Shown here piece by piece: positions 33,710-42,363 of a DNA stretch of 64,000 nucleotides; position 1 is the stretch's first letter; each line of letters opens with the position of its first letter. Location of the stretch: contig CAIQIQ010000151.1 in assembly GCA_903871935.1 (NCBI GenBank), positions 1 through 64,000 on the forward strand. Direction: 5' to 3'. A program made the position numbers and the translations under genes. Below the pieces are notes generated by a model. It was not told the origin of the DNA. It saw only the letters and a list, made by a program, of their open reading frames with translations, and made no database searches. Source of the DNA: an uncultured Phycisphaerales bacterium. GTDB taxonomy: Bacteria; Planctomycetota; Phycisphaerae; Tepidisphaerales; Tepidisphaeraceae.

Positions 33710-35056
33710 ATGCATGTTCTTTACGTCCATCAGAATTACCCGGCCCAATTCGGGCATATCGCTAGACACCTCGTCACGCGCATGGGGTGGGAATGCACGT
33801 TCGTGACTCACGCGGAGGTGGCGAACGTTCAGGATGGCATACGGAAGGTGATCTACCGCGTTGGCGGTGGTGCGACAGAGAAGAGCCACTTTTGCGGACG
33901 CACTTTTGAGAATGCCGTCTGGCATTGCGATGGCGTGTATCGGGCTCTGAAGAGCCGGCTGGATATCAAGCCGGACCTGATTGTCGGTCACTCCGGTTTT
34001 GGCTCGACGCTGTTCCTGAAGGAACTGTACCAGGACACGCCGATCGTGAACTTCTTTGAGTATTTCTACCATCCGCACGGACCGCTGTCGGACATGGAGT
34101 TTCGCCATGATCTGCCGTGGACGCCATCGGATATGACCTATCTTCGTTCGCGTTGCCGCAACGCCATGATCACGCTGGATTTGCAGTCGTGCGATGCGGC
34201 ATATGCGCCGACGCTGTTCCAGAAATCGCGGTTCCCGAAGGAGTACTACTCGCGCCTGCGGGTTATTTTCGATGGGGTCGATCGTCAGGTGTATCACGCA
34301 TACAACGACGCGTTGCGGCCACCGGTCGCCAAGCGGGGGCCCCGCACGATTGCAGGTGTGGAGATCGGGCCGAACACACGCGTCGTCACGTATGTCAGCC
34401 GCGGCTTTGAGTCGTTGCGCGGATTCGATCAGTTCATGAAGGCGGCCAAGCGCATCTACCAGCAGTATCCGGATGTGAAGTTTATCGTCGTCGGTGAGGA
34501 TAAGGTGGCCTATGGCGGCGATATGCAGCACCTGGGTGGCAAGACCTTCAAGACCTGGGTGCTGGAGCAGGATCAGTATGACATGGAGAAGTTCGCGTTT
34601 GTCGGCCGGCTGCCGATGGCGGAACTTTGCCGGGTGTTGGCATCATCGGATCTGCACATCTACCTGACAGTGCCGTTCGTGCTCTCCTGGAGCATGATGG
34701 ATGCAATGAGCTGCGGGGCGGTGGTGCTGGGATCGGCGACAGCGCCGGTGATGGAGATGATCCAGGATGGGCAGAACGGGCTGCTGGCCGACTTTTTCTC
34801 TCCGGAGCAGTTCGCGGCGAAGGCGGTTGAGGTGTTGAAGGATCCCGATGCGTTCAGGCCGCTGGGCCGAGCCGCCGAGGAAATGATCAGGGACCGCTAC
34901 AGTGTGGAGGCTGTTTTGCCCGCGATGATGCGGATGTATGAAGAGGCGTATGCCCGCAATGTGCGCCCCGCGCCGGCAGACGATCCGATGGCGGCGCTGC
35001 CGAAGAATGCCGTTGCTTCACAGCAACGAGAAGCGAAGAGTCCGTTCTTTGGGTAG
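33710..35056 (+). CDS. Family 4-type glycosyltransferase
   Basis: 448 residues in the GT-B fold. The N-terminal half begins MHVLYVHQNYPAQFGHIA, typical of family 4, and the C-terminal half has FIVVGEDKVAYGG, FVGRLPMAELCRVLASSDLHIYLT and APVMEMIQDGQNGLLADFF, the nucleotide-sugar binding region. It would add a sugar from a nucleotide donor, probably for surface polysaccharide or glycoconjugate synthesis. It stands alone, so donor and acceptor cannot be named. The start at 33710 is chosen because the 37 residues before it are unlike the family. Confidence 0.9.
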   Translation: MHVLYVHQNYPAQFGHIARHLVTRMGWECTFVTHAEVANVQDGIRKVIYRVGGGATEKSHFCGRTFENAVWHCDGVYRALKSRLDIKPDLIVGHSGFGSTLFLKELYQDTPIVNFFEYFYHPHGPLSDMEFRHDLPWTPSDMTYLRSRCRNAMITLDLQSCDAAYAPTLFQKSRFPKEYYSRLRVIFDGVDRQVYHAYNDALRPPVAKRGPRTIAGVEIGPNTRVVTYVSRGFESLRGFDQFMKAAKRIYQQYPDVKFIVVGEDKVAYGGDMQHLGGKTFKTWVLEQDQYDMEKFAFVGRLPMAELCRVLASSDLHIYLTVPFVLSWSMMDAMSCGAVVLGSATAPVMEMIQDGQNGLLADFFSPEQFAAKAVEVLKDPDAFRPLGRAAEEMIRDRYSVEAVLPAMMRMYEEAYARNVRPAPADDPMAALPKNAVASQQREAKSPFFG

Positions 35057-35094
35057 CTCGCATCAGAGGCTTGCGCATTCACCGCAAGCGGATG

Positions 35095-35994
35095 CTACGA
35101 GTGGACTCCGTCATCTTCGTAGCTGGGGCTGATCGCCCAGTGGAGTTTTTGGGCCAGGGAGCGCCATTCGCGGTGGTGCGGGTTTTCGACGATAAGCACA
35201 TCGTGGCTCCCGCGGTGAATGATGACGCGATCGCCCTTGTTGAGACGCGTTGTGGCCTGGCCATCGCAGATCAGTGTTGTTCCCGGGTTTACTCTCAGTG
35301 GCCGGACCTCAAGCGTACTCCGAGGCGAGACCACCACCGGCCGGAACGCCAGTGAATGCGGGCAGATGGGGGTCACACACATGGCGTCTATGCTTGGGCT
35401 GATGATTGGTCCGCCGGCCGAGATGTTGTAGGCAGTTGAGCCGGACGGGGTTGAGACAATAGCGCCGTCTCCCTGGTAGCGGATGGGCGTTTGGCCGTCG
35501 GCGCAGATCTCCAGTTCCAGCATGTGGAACGGCTCGCCAGCGGTGATGACCGCATCATTCAGCGCGGTGGTTCCGAAGCGGCGGGCGGAGCGCACGCTGG
35601 GGTGATCGAGCGGATCGACCGGAGCCTCGGCGCCAAGAACGGATACCTCTATGGTCATCCGAGGATGCGCGTGCAGAGATCCGGCAAGGGCGGTATCCAA
35701 ATAGCGAGGCAGTTCTTCGGGAGTAAAGCTCGCGAGGAATCCGAGTCGACCGAAGTTCACACCCATCAGCGGGACCTGCCGGCCATGCAGCCGGCGAGCG
35801 GCCGACAGCAGCGTGCCATCGCCGCCCAGTACCAACACCAGGTCCACGGCCTCGGCCGACAGATCGCGGCCATCGTCGTCGATGACGGTGGCGACGTGCA
35901 TCTGCGGATCCAACTGCCGAAGTAGTTGCTCCAACGCTGTGCGGACCTGAGGTTTGTCCTTGTTGACCACAATGAGTAGTCGCATGGAAGACAT
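35095..35994 (-). CDS. nadK: NAD kinase
   Basis: Phosphorylates NAD to NADP. About 299 residues with the diagnostic LVLGGDGTLLSAAR near 52, GVNFGRLGFLASF, ALNDAVI and STPSGSTAYNISAGGPI, then CPHSLAFRPVV. These are the family's ATP and NAD motifs in order. ATG 35994 (MSSMRLL) or 35985 (MRLL) are the plausible starts; the frame extends to 36048 without family likeness. No ribosome site is visible for any of them. It is convergent with the glycosyltransferase. Confidence 0.94.
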   Translation of the reverse strand: MSSMRLLIVVNKDKPQVRTALEQLLRQLDPQMHVATVIDDDGRDLSAEAVDLVLVLGGDGTLLSAARRLHGRQVPLMGVNFGRLGFLASFTPEELPRYLDTALAGSLHAHPRMTIEVSVLGAEAPVDPLDHPSVRSARRFGTTALNDAVITAGEPFHMLELEICADGQTPIRYQGDGAIVSTPSGSTAYNISAGGPIISPSIDAMCVTPICPHSLAFRPVVVSPRSTLEVRPLRVNPGTTLICDGQATTRLNKGDRVIIHRGSHDVLIVENPHHREWRSLAQKLHWAISPSYEDDGVHS

Positions 35995-36048
35995 GATAAC
36001 GGACTCTGCCGGGCGTGCGATAGCACCATGTGCATTGTGAGCCGTCAA

Positions 36049-36572
36049 ACACAGATGAGGTTGCTCTGTGAGGAAGATTTATGAAGGGACCTGAACCCGC
36101 AACTCGTTTGTACGTACTACAGCTAACCGGGCAAGAGCTCGGTAGGATTTTGGGGTTCCATTGGTTGTGTAGTGTTGCGGCTAATCCCTTGGCAGGTGTC
36201 AGTTTGATGCCTGCTTAAGGTGTATCGTCGTGGCGGCCAGCATTCGGGTGGCAACTACACTTTGCGTTTAAGGGAATCCAACACAAGTCACACGATCTGC
36301 ACGCCGCCGAGCGAGGGCACGGTGGCGTCAACGGCGACTCCTTGCGGAAGGAATCGCCGGTATGCCGGTGAACTTCGCCGGTGTGCCATCCTCGTCGCCG
36401 CAATGGCGATCGGATGAGGTGCTGTGGTACTTAGGCAGGCTTCAAGGGGAAATGCGCCTGGGATCACTCTCCTCAGAAACATAACCGCGGAGACGGTGTG
36501 TGCACACTCCGTGTAGACGGCTGTCAAGGACAGATTATGCGCTGACTTTGATGGCACAAAAAGGAGTAAAGG
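36049..36572. other. 524-bp intergenic region
   Basis: No credible gene is seen. It contains a GCCGG-rich patch (36355-36385) with a repeated CGCCGGT(A/G)TGCC and a short palindrome GTGTGCACAC near 36498. The last 30 bases hold AAAAAGGAG, the ribosome site region of the beta-helix protein. The region must contain divergent promoters for nadK and that gene. Confidence 0.5.
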
Positions 36573-38969
36573 ATGCTGTTCTCATCTTCCCAACAAAACC
36601 GGACACGCGCACTACGGCGCCAGAACGTCCTTGCGCAGGCCGCACGGATTGAGTCGTTGGAAATGCGCACGCTCTTGAGCGCCTGGTATGTATCGACGAC
36701 GGGTTCGGATACTGCGGCAGGGACGCTCGCCGCACCGCTGCAGACAGTTCAGGCGGCGATCAACAAGGCGGCATCGGGTGATACGATCACGCTGCGCGGC
36801 GGCACGTATGCCGGCGGCATCAAGATCACAACGCCTGGACTCACGATCCAGGGGTACACGGGCGAAACGGCGAAGATCGCCGCATCCAACACCGACGCCA
36901 ATGTCCAGGTCAGCGTGGATATCGGCGAAAACGCCAGTAACACGAAACTGATCAACCTCGATATTTCCGGTGGTTACTACTACGCCATCAAGACCGAGAG
37001 CACCTGGGATACCGGTGCAAGCAATCCGCACGGGCCGTCGAACCTGTTCATCAGTGGGTGCAAGGTGCACGACTCCGGCCGCGACGTGATCAAGTTCACA
37101 CCGGCAACGGATTACAGCATTATCCAGAACAGCGAGATATACAATTCCGGGCGCCGCGACCCATCCAATGCCGAGGGGATTGATGCGGTGCAGGCGAACT
37201 ACGCCATCGTGCGCGACTCTGTGATCCACGACACCACCACCAATGGTATCTACTATAAGGGTGGATCGATCAACACCCTGATCGAGCGGAACAAGGTCTA
37301 TAACGCGGCATATTCCGGCATTCTGCTGGGACAGGCGAGCGACGAGAACTGGTTCAACACCAGTGTGAACCCGAACTACTATGAGAGCATCGGCGGCATC
37401 GTCCGCGACAACATCGTGTACAACACGCAGGGCGCTGGAATCGGCGCGTGGGCCGCTCAGAATGCGCAAATCTATAACAATACCATGGTGAACGTGGCTC
37501 AGACCATGTTCGGTGGCATCCTTATCCAGGGGCAGGAACACTGGCCCAGCACCGGTCCCCTTGCCGGGCAGGATGTGGTCATACCCTCCAACAACGTGAC
37601 GATCTACAACAACGTCGTGCAGATGAGCAGCGCCCGCCCGGTGCTGAACATTCGCACCGGTGGCCTGACCGGCACACTGACGATGAGTAATAACGACTAC
37701 TACAACACCGGCACTGGAAAGGTGTCGGACGATGTGCATGCCTACTATGGTGGGCTCGCGGGTTGGCAGACGCTGGGATATGACAGCAACTCGATCTGGG
37801 CTAGTGCCCAGCTCGATGCGACCGGCAGCAACTACAAGCTGACCAGCAGCAGCCCGGCCATCGATGCAGGCAAGACGGCGCCGGCCGCATACGACTTTGG
37901 CATGAATGGCAGGCCATCGGGCGCAGCGTTCGACATTGGCGCCTGGGAGTTCGGCGGCACGGCTACGTCGGCCCCGACGCCGACTCCAACGCCTACCCCT
38001 ACTCCGACACCTACGCCAACGCCGACTCCAACGCCAACGCCGACTCCTACCCCAACGCCGACGCCCACTCCAACCTTTACTCCGGCCTGGACAACCAGCA
38101 CGTTTACAGCGCAGAAAGGCGCCTTCACGGTCGAGTGGGATGCAACGCCGAAGATGGCGAAGCAGGACATGGCCATGGGGCTGGCCAATGGCACAGCGAC
38201 ATCGGTCGCGGGCCTTGCCGCCATCGTCCGCTTCAGTGACACGGGCGTCATCGATGCCCGCAATGGCGGGACCTATGCTGCTCTGGCGAGTGTCGCGTAC
38301 TCTGCCAACAGCAAGTACCACATTAAGATAGTGGCCAACGTCACCGCCCACACGTACGACGTCTATGTGACTGACCCCTCGGGCAAAGTGACCCAGATCG
38401 CCAAGGCCTACGCATTCCGCACGGAACAGGCGGCGGTAACGCAGTTGAATAGCCGTGCAACGTATAACTTCACGGGTGACGCGACTCTTACCAGCCCAGT
38501 CATCTCAACAGTTGCCACAACGCCTACGCCTACGCCTACCCCTACTCCTACCCCGACGCCCGTCGGTGTGGTGCACAATCTGGCGAGCGGCGCAACGGCT
38601 ACCGCATCTGGTCAAGAGAGTACTGCAACAGCGGCGGCGAACGCCATCGACGCCAGCGGCACGACCCGCTGGGCCTCTGGCGGTTGGACGACGATGAGCC
38701 AGCCCAAGTGGATCCAGGTTGACCTTGGTGCTCAGCACACCCTCACCAGTGTAAACATCAACTGGGAATGGGCAGCTGCCTCGAACTACCAGATCCAGGT
38801 GAGCAACGACGGAGTCAACTGGACGACGGCCGCCACCGTCACCGATGGTGCCCAAGGCCAGAAGAACACCGCCGTTGCTGCCACCGGCAGGTATGTGCGG
38901 GTCTACTGCACTAAAGCGGCCACACTCTATGGTTACTCCATGTGGGATCTTCAGGTGATGGGGTATTAA
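36573..38969 (+). CDS. Exported right-handed beta-helix protein with C-terminal discoidin (F5/8) domain
   Basis: 798 residues. The basic start is followed by ESLEMRTLLSA (about 28-38), the planctomycete export-type signature. Residues 40-465 form a parallel beta-helix (YVSTTGSDTAAGTLAAPLQTV and repeated N-rich turns such as SNNVTIYNN), as in polysaccharide lyases. A Pro-Thr linker leads to a beta domain (about 505-640), a second Pro-Thr linker and a discoidin-type carbohydrate-binding domain (NLASGATATASGQ, WIQVDLGAQHTLTSV). Catalytic residues of lyases could not be placed. A polysaccharide-binding or -cleaving surface role is inferred. Confidence 0.82.
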   Translation: MLFSSSQQNRTRALRRQNVLAQAARIESLEMRTLLSAWYVSTTGSDTAAGTLAAPLQTVQAAINKAASGDTITLRGGTYAGGIKITTPGLTIQGYTGETAKIAASNTDANVQVSVDIGENASNTKLINLDISGGYYYAIKTESTWDTGASNPHGPSNLFISGCKVHDSGRDVIKFTPATDYSIIQNSEIYNSGRRDPSNAEGIDAVQANYAIVRDSVIHDTTTNGIYYKGGSINTLIERNKVYNAAYSGILLGQASDENWFNTSVNPNYYESIGGIVRDNIVYNTQGAGIGAWAAQNAQIYNNTMVNVAQTMFGGILIQGQEHWPSTGPLAGQDVVIPSNNVTIYNNVVQMSSARPVLNIRTGGLTGTLTMSNNDYYNTGTGKVSDDVHAYYGGLAGWQTLGYDSNSIWASAQLDATGSNYKLTSSSPAIDAGKTAPAAYDFGMNGRPSGAAFDIGAWEFGGTATSAPTPTPTPTPTPTPTPTPTPTPTPTPTPTPTPTPTFTPAWTTSTFTAQKGAFTVEWDATPKMAKQDMAMGLANGTATSVAGLAAIVRFSDTGVIDARNGGTYAALASVAYSANSKYHIKIVANVTAHTYDVYVTDPSGKVTQIAKAYAFRTEQAAVTQLNSRATYNFTGDATLTSPVISTVATTPTPTPTPTPTPTPVGVVHNLASGATATASGQESTATAAANAIDASGTTRWASGGWTTMSQPKWIQVDLGAQHTLTSVNINWEWAAASNYQIQVSNDGVNWTTAATVTDGAQGQKNTAVAATGRYVRVYCTKAATLYGYSMWDLQVMGY
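37972..38083 (+). repeat. Pro-Thr linker repeat
   Basis: Tandem ACNCCN hexamers encode about 18 consecutive Pro-Thr pairs between the beta-helix and the next domain. It is a flexible, probably extended spacer. The DNA is near-repetitive and could change length by slippage. Confidence 0.85.
38515..38562 (+). repeat. Second, shorter Pro-Thr linker repeat
   Basis: About seven Pro-Thr pairs between the middle beta domain and the discoidin domain, of the same codon make-up as the longer linker. Confidence 0.8.
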
Positions 38970-38999
38970 CAGCTGCAAGACTGGCAACGATGCTTTTGC

Positions 39000-39027
39000 G
39001 AAGCCGGCTCCTCAAGGGGCCGGCTTC
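39000..39027. terminator. Hairpin terminator between beta-helix gene and dacB
   Basis: GAAGCCGGCTCC and GGGGCCGGCTTC pair over 12 bp (one G-T) around TCAA. It lies 30 bp past the beta-helix stop and 38 bp before the convergent dacB stop. There is no clear T-run. Confidence 0.65.
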
Positions 39028-39065
39028 GTGCGTTATCGTCTGTCGAAGGTCGATGCTGGACGGAA

Positions 39066-40517
39066 TCACCCACCGCTCGCGGCCTTATCCAAGGCTTCCA
39101 CGATATCATCCTGCAGCGGCTTGATGCTCGAATTGGAGAGGTCGGGTATATCGTTCATCAGGATCGAGAATGCATACCAGTCGCCCGCACGGGTCTTCAG
39201 GTAGCCCGACAGCGCCGAGACATTGGCGATAAAGCCGGTCTTCGCAAATACCCGGCCGCGCAGAGAGCCGGTGAACCGTTTGCGGAGTGTGCCGTCAACG
39301 CCACCGATTGGCAGAGAATCGAGAAAGGCGCTCTTTGACGATGAGAAGTAGTTGTGCATCAGCACGCGAACCATGGCATCGGCGGTGGTCGCGTTCTCAC
39401 GGGAGAGCCCCGAACCGTCATCGAGGCGAAAATCACTCTCCGGTATGCCAAGCTCTTTCAGGAACCGGCCAACCACGGCCGTGCCGTTCTGCCAGGAACC
39501 CTGGCCAACCGTGGCGCCAAGGCGTTTGCAGAATGCCTCGGCGTACAGGTTCATGGAATCTTTATTGCAGCGGTTAATCGCGGTAGGCAGCGGGGTCTCG
39601 AATATGCAGAGCACCTGCCATTGCTGGGCCTTGGTTGCGGGGTCGGCCTTGGCATACTGCTGCCGGGTCGATCCATCCCGCAGGGTGGTGCCTGATACCT
39701 GGATGCCACGGGATTTGAGCAGGTCGGTGAATACCGTTCCCGCGTACATGGGCGGGTCGTGGATCGTCAAGCTGACGTCACAGGCCTTCTCAACGGTGCC
39801 TTTGAGTTGCACATCGTTGGTGCCAGGCTCTCGCGCCAAAATCACGGCATTGCTCTGCCCGGCCATGCAACTGTCACTCAGCACATGGACATAGCTGGTC
39901 GCGGGTCGGGTGGTCCATGTGGCTGGACCGCCGCGCCGTTCGCGAATCAGGAACTCGATCAGATTTGTGTTGAAATTCAGGCCGCCGACCTGTGCCCCTG
40001 ACGACATGAATTGGTGTTTCGCCCAGCGTGGATGGAGAAACTCGGTGTCGAAGATGCTGTCATCGACGACGACATTGGCCACGGACGTGATGTTGCGCTT
40101 GGCGAGTTGGTCGGCCCAGTCGTCAAAGACGGCCAGTTGGCTCCAGCCGATCTTGTCCATCAGCTCTATGTCGCCAAGTGTCGGGTCGCCATCGCCCCAG
40201 AGGACCAGATCGTTCCCATGGCGGACGAGCATCGTCCGAAAGCGGAACTGTGGCGTGAGGACATGCAGGGCCGCCGACGTCGTCAGCACCTTCATATTGC
40301 TGGCCGGCATCAGCAGCAAATGCGGATTCTGCTGGAATACGATGCGACAGGAGTCGGCCCGATCTGAGAGCTTGACGATCTCAACGCCGATGCGAGCACG
40401 CGTCAAAAGCTTATCGGAGAGAGCACGTTTGATATCCCCGGTGAGATCAGCGGCGGCTGTATTGACCAGGCCAGCGACTGCCAGGGCAGCGGCGATGAAG
40501 AACCTTAGTTTACACAT
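39066..40517 (-). CDS. dacB: D-alanyl-D-alanine carboxypeptidase/endopeptidase (PBP4, S13 family)
   Basis: Periplasmic peptidoglycan hydrolase of about 483 residues. A signal peptide (FFIAAALAVAGLVNTAAAD) is followed by the serine motif PASNMK (nucleophile Ser near 75), the inserted domain of S13 enzymes, DDGSGLSREN (SxN-equivalent) and KTGFIANVSALSGYL (the KTG motif). The full set supports activity and a peptidoglycan wall. ATG 40517 begins at the signal peptide; a TTG at 40526 is in frame but less likely. No Shine-Dalgarno is clear. Confidence 0.92.
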   Translation of the reverse strand: MCKLRFFIAAALAVAGLVNTAAADLTGDIKRALSDKLLTRARIGVEIVKLSDRADSCRIVFQQNPHLLLMPASNMKVLTTSAALHVLTPQFRFRTMLVRHGNDLVLWGDGDPTLGDIELMDKIGWSQLAVFDDWADQLAKRNITSVANVVVDDSIFDTEFLHPRWAKHQFMSSGAQVGGLNFNTNLIEFLIRERRGGPATWTTRPATSYVHVLSDSCMAGQSNAVILAREPGTNDVQLKGTVEKACDVSLTIHDPPMYAGTVFTDLLKSRGIQVSGTTLRDGSTRQQYAKADPATKAQQWQVLCIFETPLPTAINRCNKDSMNLYAEAFCKRLGATVGQGSWQNGTAVVGRFLKELGIPESDFRLDDGSGLSRENATTADAMVRVLMHNYFSSSKSAFLDSLPIGGVDGTLRKRFTGSLRGRVFAKTGFIANVSALSGYLKTRAGDWYAFSILMNDIPDLSNSSIKPLQDDIVEALDKAASGG

Positions 40518-40709
40518 AGCGACCAAGCAAAGAATTGGTGACGAAGAAACGGCGGCCGTCCATCGGACACCCGTAAGTTACCGGCCTGAGCCGTGAAGGC
40601 AAGTGGCGCTGTGGGCAATTGTACTCAAACGGTCTCGAGTCGCTGTGGTGTAGTTCACCAAAGAACGAAGATCTCTGCGGCTATGATCAGTGGAGGAGCG
40701 CGACACACC

Positions 40710-41069
40710 ATGAGGATCGATCATGTGGCCGTTGATGCACCGAAACTGGATGAGACCGTGCAGTGGTACATAAAGCAGTTCGGGGCATCCGTGCTCTACC
40801 AGGATGCCACCTGGGCATTCCTGAAAGTTGGCGGCAGCAAGCTGGCACTGCTGACGCCGGGGCAGCATCCGCCGCATATTGCATTTGCGGTGACCGATAT
40901 CGAACTGGAACAACTGGCCGGCCAGCAGAACCAGGTCATCAAGGCGCACCGCGACGGCACCCGCAGCTTCTATACCGCTGACCCGTCTGGCAATCCGGTC
41001 GAGTTCATCTCCTACCCGCCTGGCAATGCCTACGAGAGCACACCCGAACGTCCGGGTGTTCAGCCGTGA
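40710..41069 (+). CDS. VOC/glyoxalase-family protein
   Basis: 119 residues with the paired beta-alpha-beta-beta-beta modules of the vicinal oxygen chelate family. The putative metal ligands are His4 (MRIDHVAVD), a middle His (PPHIAFAVTDIE) and the late Glu (NPVEFISYP). The small size and 'FYTADPSGNPVEF' ending match lyase or dioxygenase-like members. The substrate is unknown. ATG 40710 has GGAGGAG about 10 nt upstream. The last 10 bp overlap the convergent next gene. Confidence 0.8.
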   Translation: MRIDHVAVDAPKLDETVQWYIKQFGASVLYQDATWAFLKVGGSKLALLTPGQHPPHIAFAVTDIELEQLAGQQNQVIKAHRDGTRSFYTADPSGNPVEFISYPPGNAYESTPERPGVQP

Positions 41070-41716
41070 TCGCTTCCCCTCTGGACGGTCGGCCATAGCG
41101 CCACGGTGCAGATGCGGTGGCCAATACGGTCCTGAATGGGCACAGACCGCACCTGGCGGAAGCCGGCGAGGACCTCCTTCTCCGCGAGCACCAGTTCGAG
41201 CAGGTCCAGGTCTTTTGCCAGGATCTGATCCGACTCATTGAAGACGACCAGAAGCAGTGCTCCCTCCTCGATCAGGGGATCCCGTTCCATCTTCATCAGG
41301 TCCGCGACGATGGCATTGCGCCACTGTGCACCATAACCGGCGTGGCGCACGCCACCTTCACGATACTGCCAGGCTGCCTTGATCTCGAGCCAGAGCGCTT
41401 CCTGGGGCCGGGCGACATCCTTCGGCGCAAACAGGTCGGGAGGATGGCTATCGAGCTGGAGCGGAAAGCCTTTGGCAGTAAGTGCCAAGTCACAGCGGGC
41501 GCGGTGTGAGAGTTTGCGTCCCGAGGTCGATGGGTAATGAACTTCGCGTGACACCTCGTAGGACTGGGCGAGGCCACTGGCAAGCAGGGCATGCAGGTCG
41601 ACCTCGCTCAACGAGTCCAGGCCATAGACGGCCTGTTCAAGGCGCAGCTCGGCTTCGCGCTGCTTGAGGATGACCTCAAGATCATTTGCGAGTGTGTGCA
41701 GGTCATATCGATTCAT
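41060..41716 (-). CDS. Protein of unknown function with PD-(D/E)XK nuclease-like motif
   Basis: About 218 residues, not assigned to a named family. After two N-terminal helices it has CDLALTAKG, then about 30 residues later LWLEIKAAWQYREGG. An Asp on one strand followed by 'ExK' on the next is the core of PD-(D/E)XK nucleases, and a later helix has a Gln/Arg-rich face. It may be a lone nuclease or a degenerate one. ATG 41716 and 41728 are possible starts; the frame extends to 41809. It is convergent with the VOC gene and divergent from gmhB. Confidence 0.5.
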   Translation of the reverse strand: MNRYDLHTLANDLEVILKQREAELRLEQAVYGLDSLSEVDLHALLASGLAQSYEVSREVHYPSTSGRKLSHRARCDLALTAKGFPLQLDSHPPDLFAPKDVARPQEALWLEIKAAWQYREGGVRHAGYGAQWRNAIVADLMKMERDPLIEEGALLLVVFNESDQILAKDLDLLELVLAEKEVLAGFRQVRSVPIQDRIGHRICTVALWPTVQRGSDHG

Positions 41717-41771
41717 TAGCGGCATCATACCAACTTGACTCGAACACCCTGGCGGCTGATAAAGGCCCGCA

Positions 41772-42347
41772 ATGAAGCGACCAGCCGTATTCCTCGACCG
41801 CGACAACACGCTTATTGCGTCAGATTGCTATCTTGGCGATCCTGCGAAGGTGGTGTTGATCAAGGGCGCGGCCGACCTGATCGCGGAGGTGCGCACGCTG
41901 GGATACGCTGTCGTAGTGGTCTCCAACCAGTCAGGAATCGCCCGGGGAATGTTTACTGAGTCGGATACCGACGCAGTGAATGCCCGCCTTGATGAGTTGC
42001 TGCGCACGGCGAACCGCGAGGCTATCGTCGACGCGCACTATTACTGCCCCCATCATCCGCAGGCTCCGATCGAGCGTTACCGGAAGGATTGCTCGTGCCG
42101 TAAACCCAAACCCGGCATGCTCCTGGATGCCGCCCGTTACCTGAAGCTGGATCTCTCGCGAAGCTGGATGGTGGGTGATGCCCCACGCGACATCGACGCT
42201 GGAGCGGCCGCCGGCTGCCGGACGATCCTATTCGTGGATGCCGGTCTGCCTGCCTCGGTGGCCGCGGCTGAGAAGGGCACGGCGGTTCCCGATTGTGTCG
42301 TTTCATCTCTGGTTCAGGCGGCTCATCGCATTGCGGGCAACAGATAG
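41772..42347 (+). CDS. gmhB: D-glycero-D-manno-heptose 1,7-bisphosphate phosphatase-type HAD enzyme
   Basis: 191 residues of the HAD histidinol/heptose phosphatase group. It has the nucleophile motif FLDRDNTL (Asp9 and Asp11), SNQSG, a zinc loop CPHHP...CSC, RKPKPGM and the acidic GDAPRDID. GmhB removes the 7-phosphate during heptose supply for LPS, which fits the LpxL-like gene at 18.6 kb. The other heptose genes (gmhA, hldE, hldD) are not in the window, so the substrate is assigned from family likeness only. There is no ribosome site beyond AAAGG at 41762. Confidence 0.85.
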   Translation: MKRPAVFLDRDNTLIASDCYLGDPAKVVLIKGAADLIAEVRTLGYAVVVVSNQSGIARGMFTESDTDAVNARLDELLRTANREAIVDAHYYCPHHPQAPIERYRKDCSCRKPKPGMLLDAARYLKLDLSRSWMVGDAPRDIDAGAAAGCRTILFVDAGLPASVAAAEKGTAVPDCVVSSLVQAAHRIAGNR

Positions 42348-42363
42348 CCCAGACCACAAACAG

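Noticed and set aside
37972-38083. Repeats considered as a CRISPR array
   Set aside because: The unit is a 6-bp coding repeat for Pro-Thr with no spacers.
36612-38351. 579-codon minus-strand frame opposite the beta-helix gene
   Set aside because: Val/Arg/Asp-rich shadow; it includes the Pro-Thr repeat read in reverse as a poly-Gly-Arg type tract.
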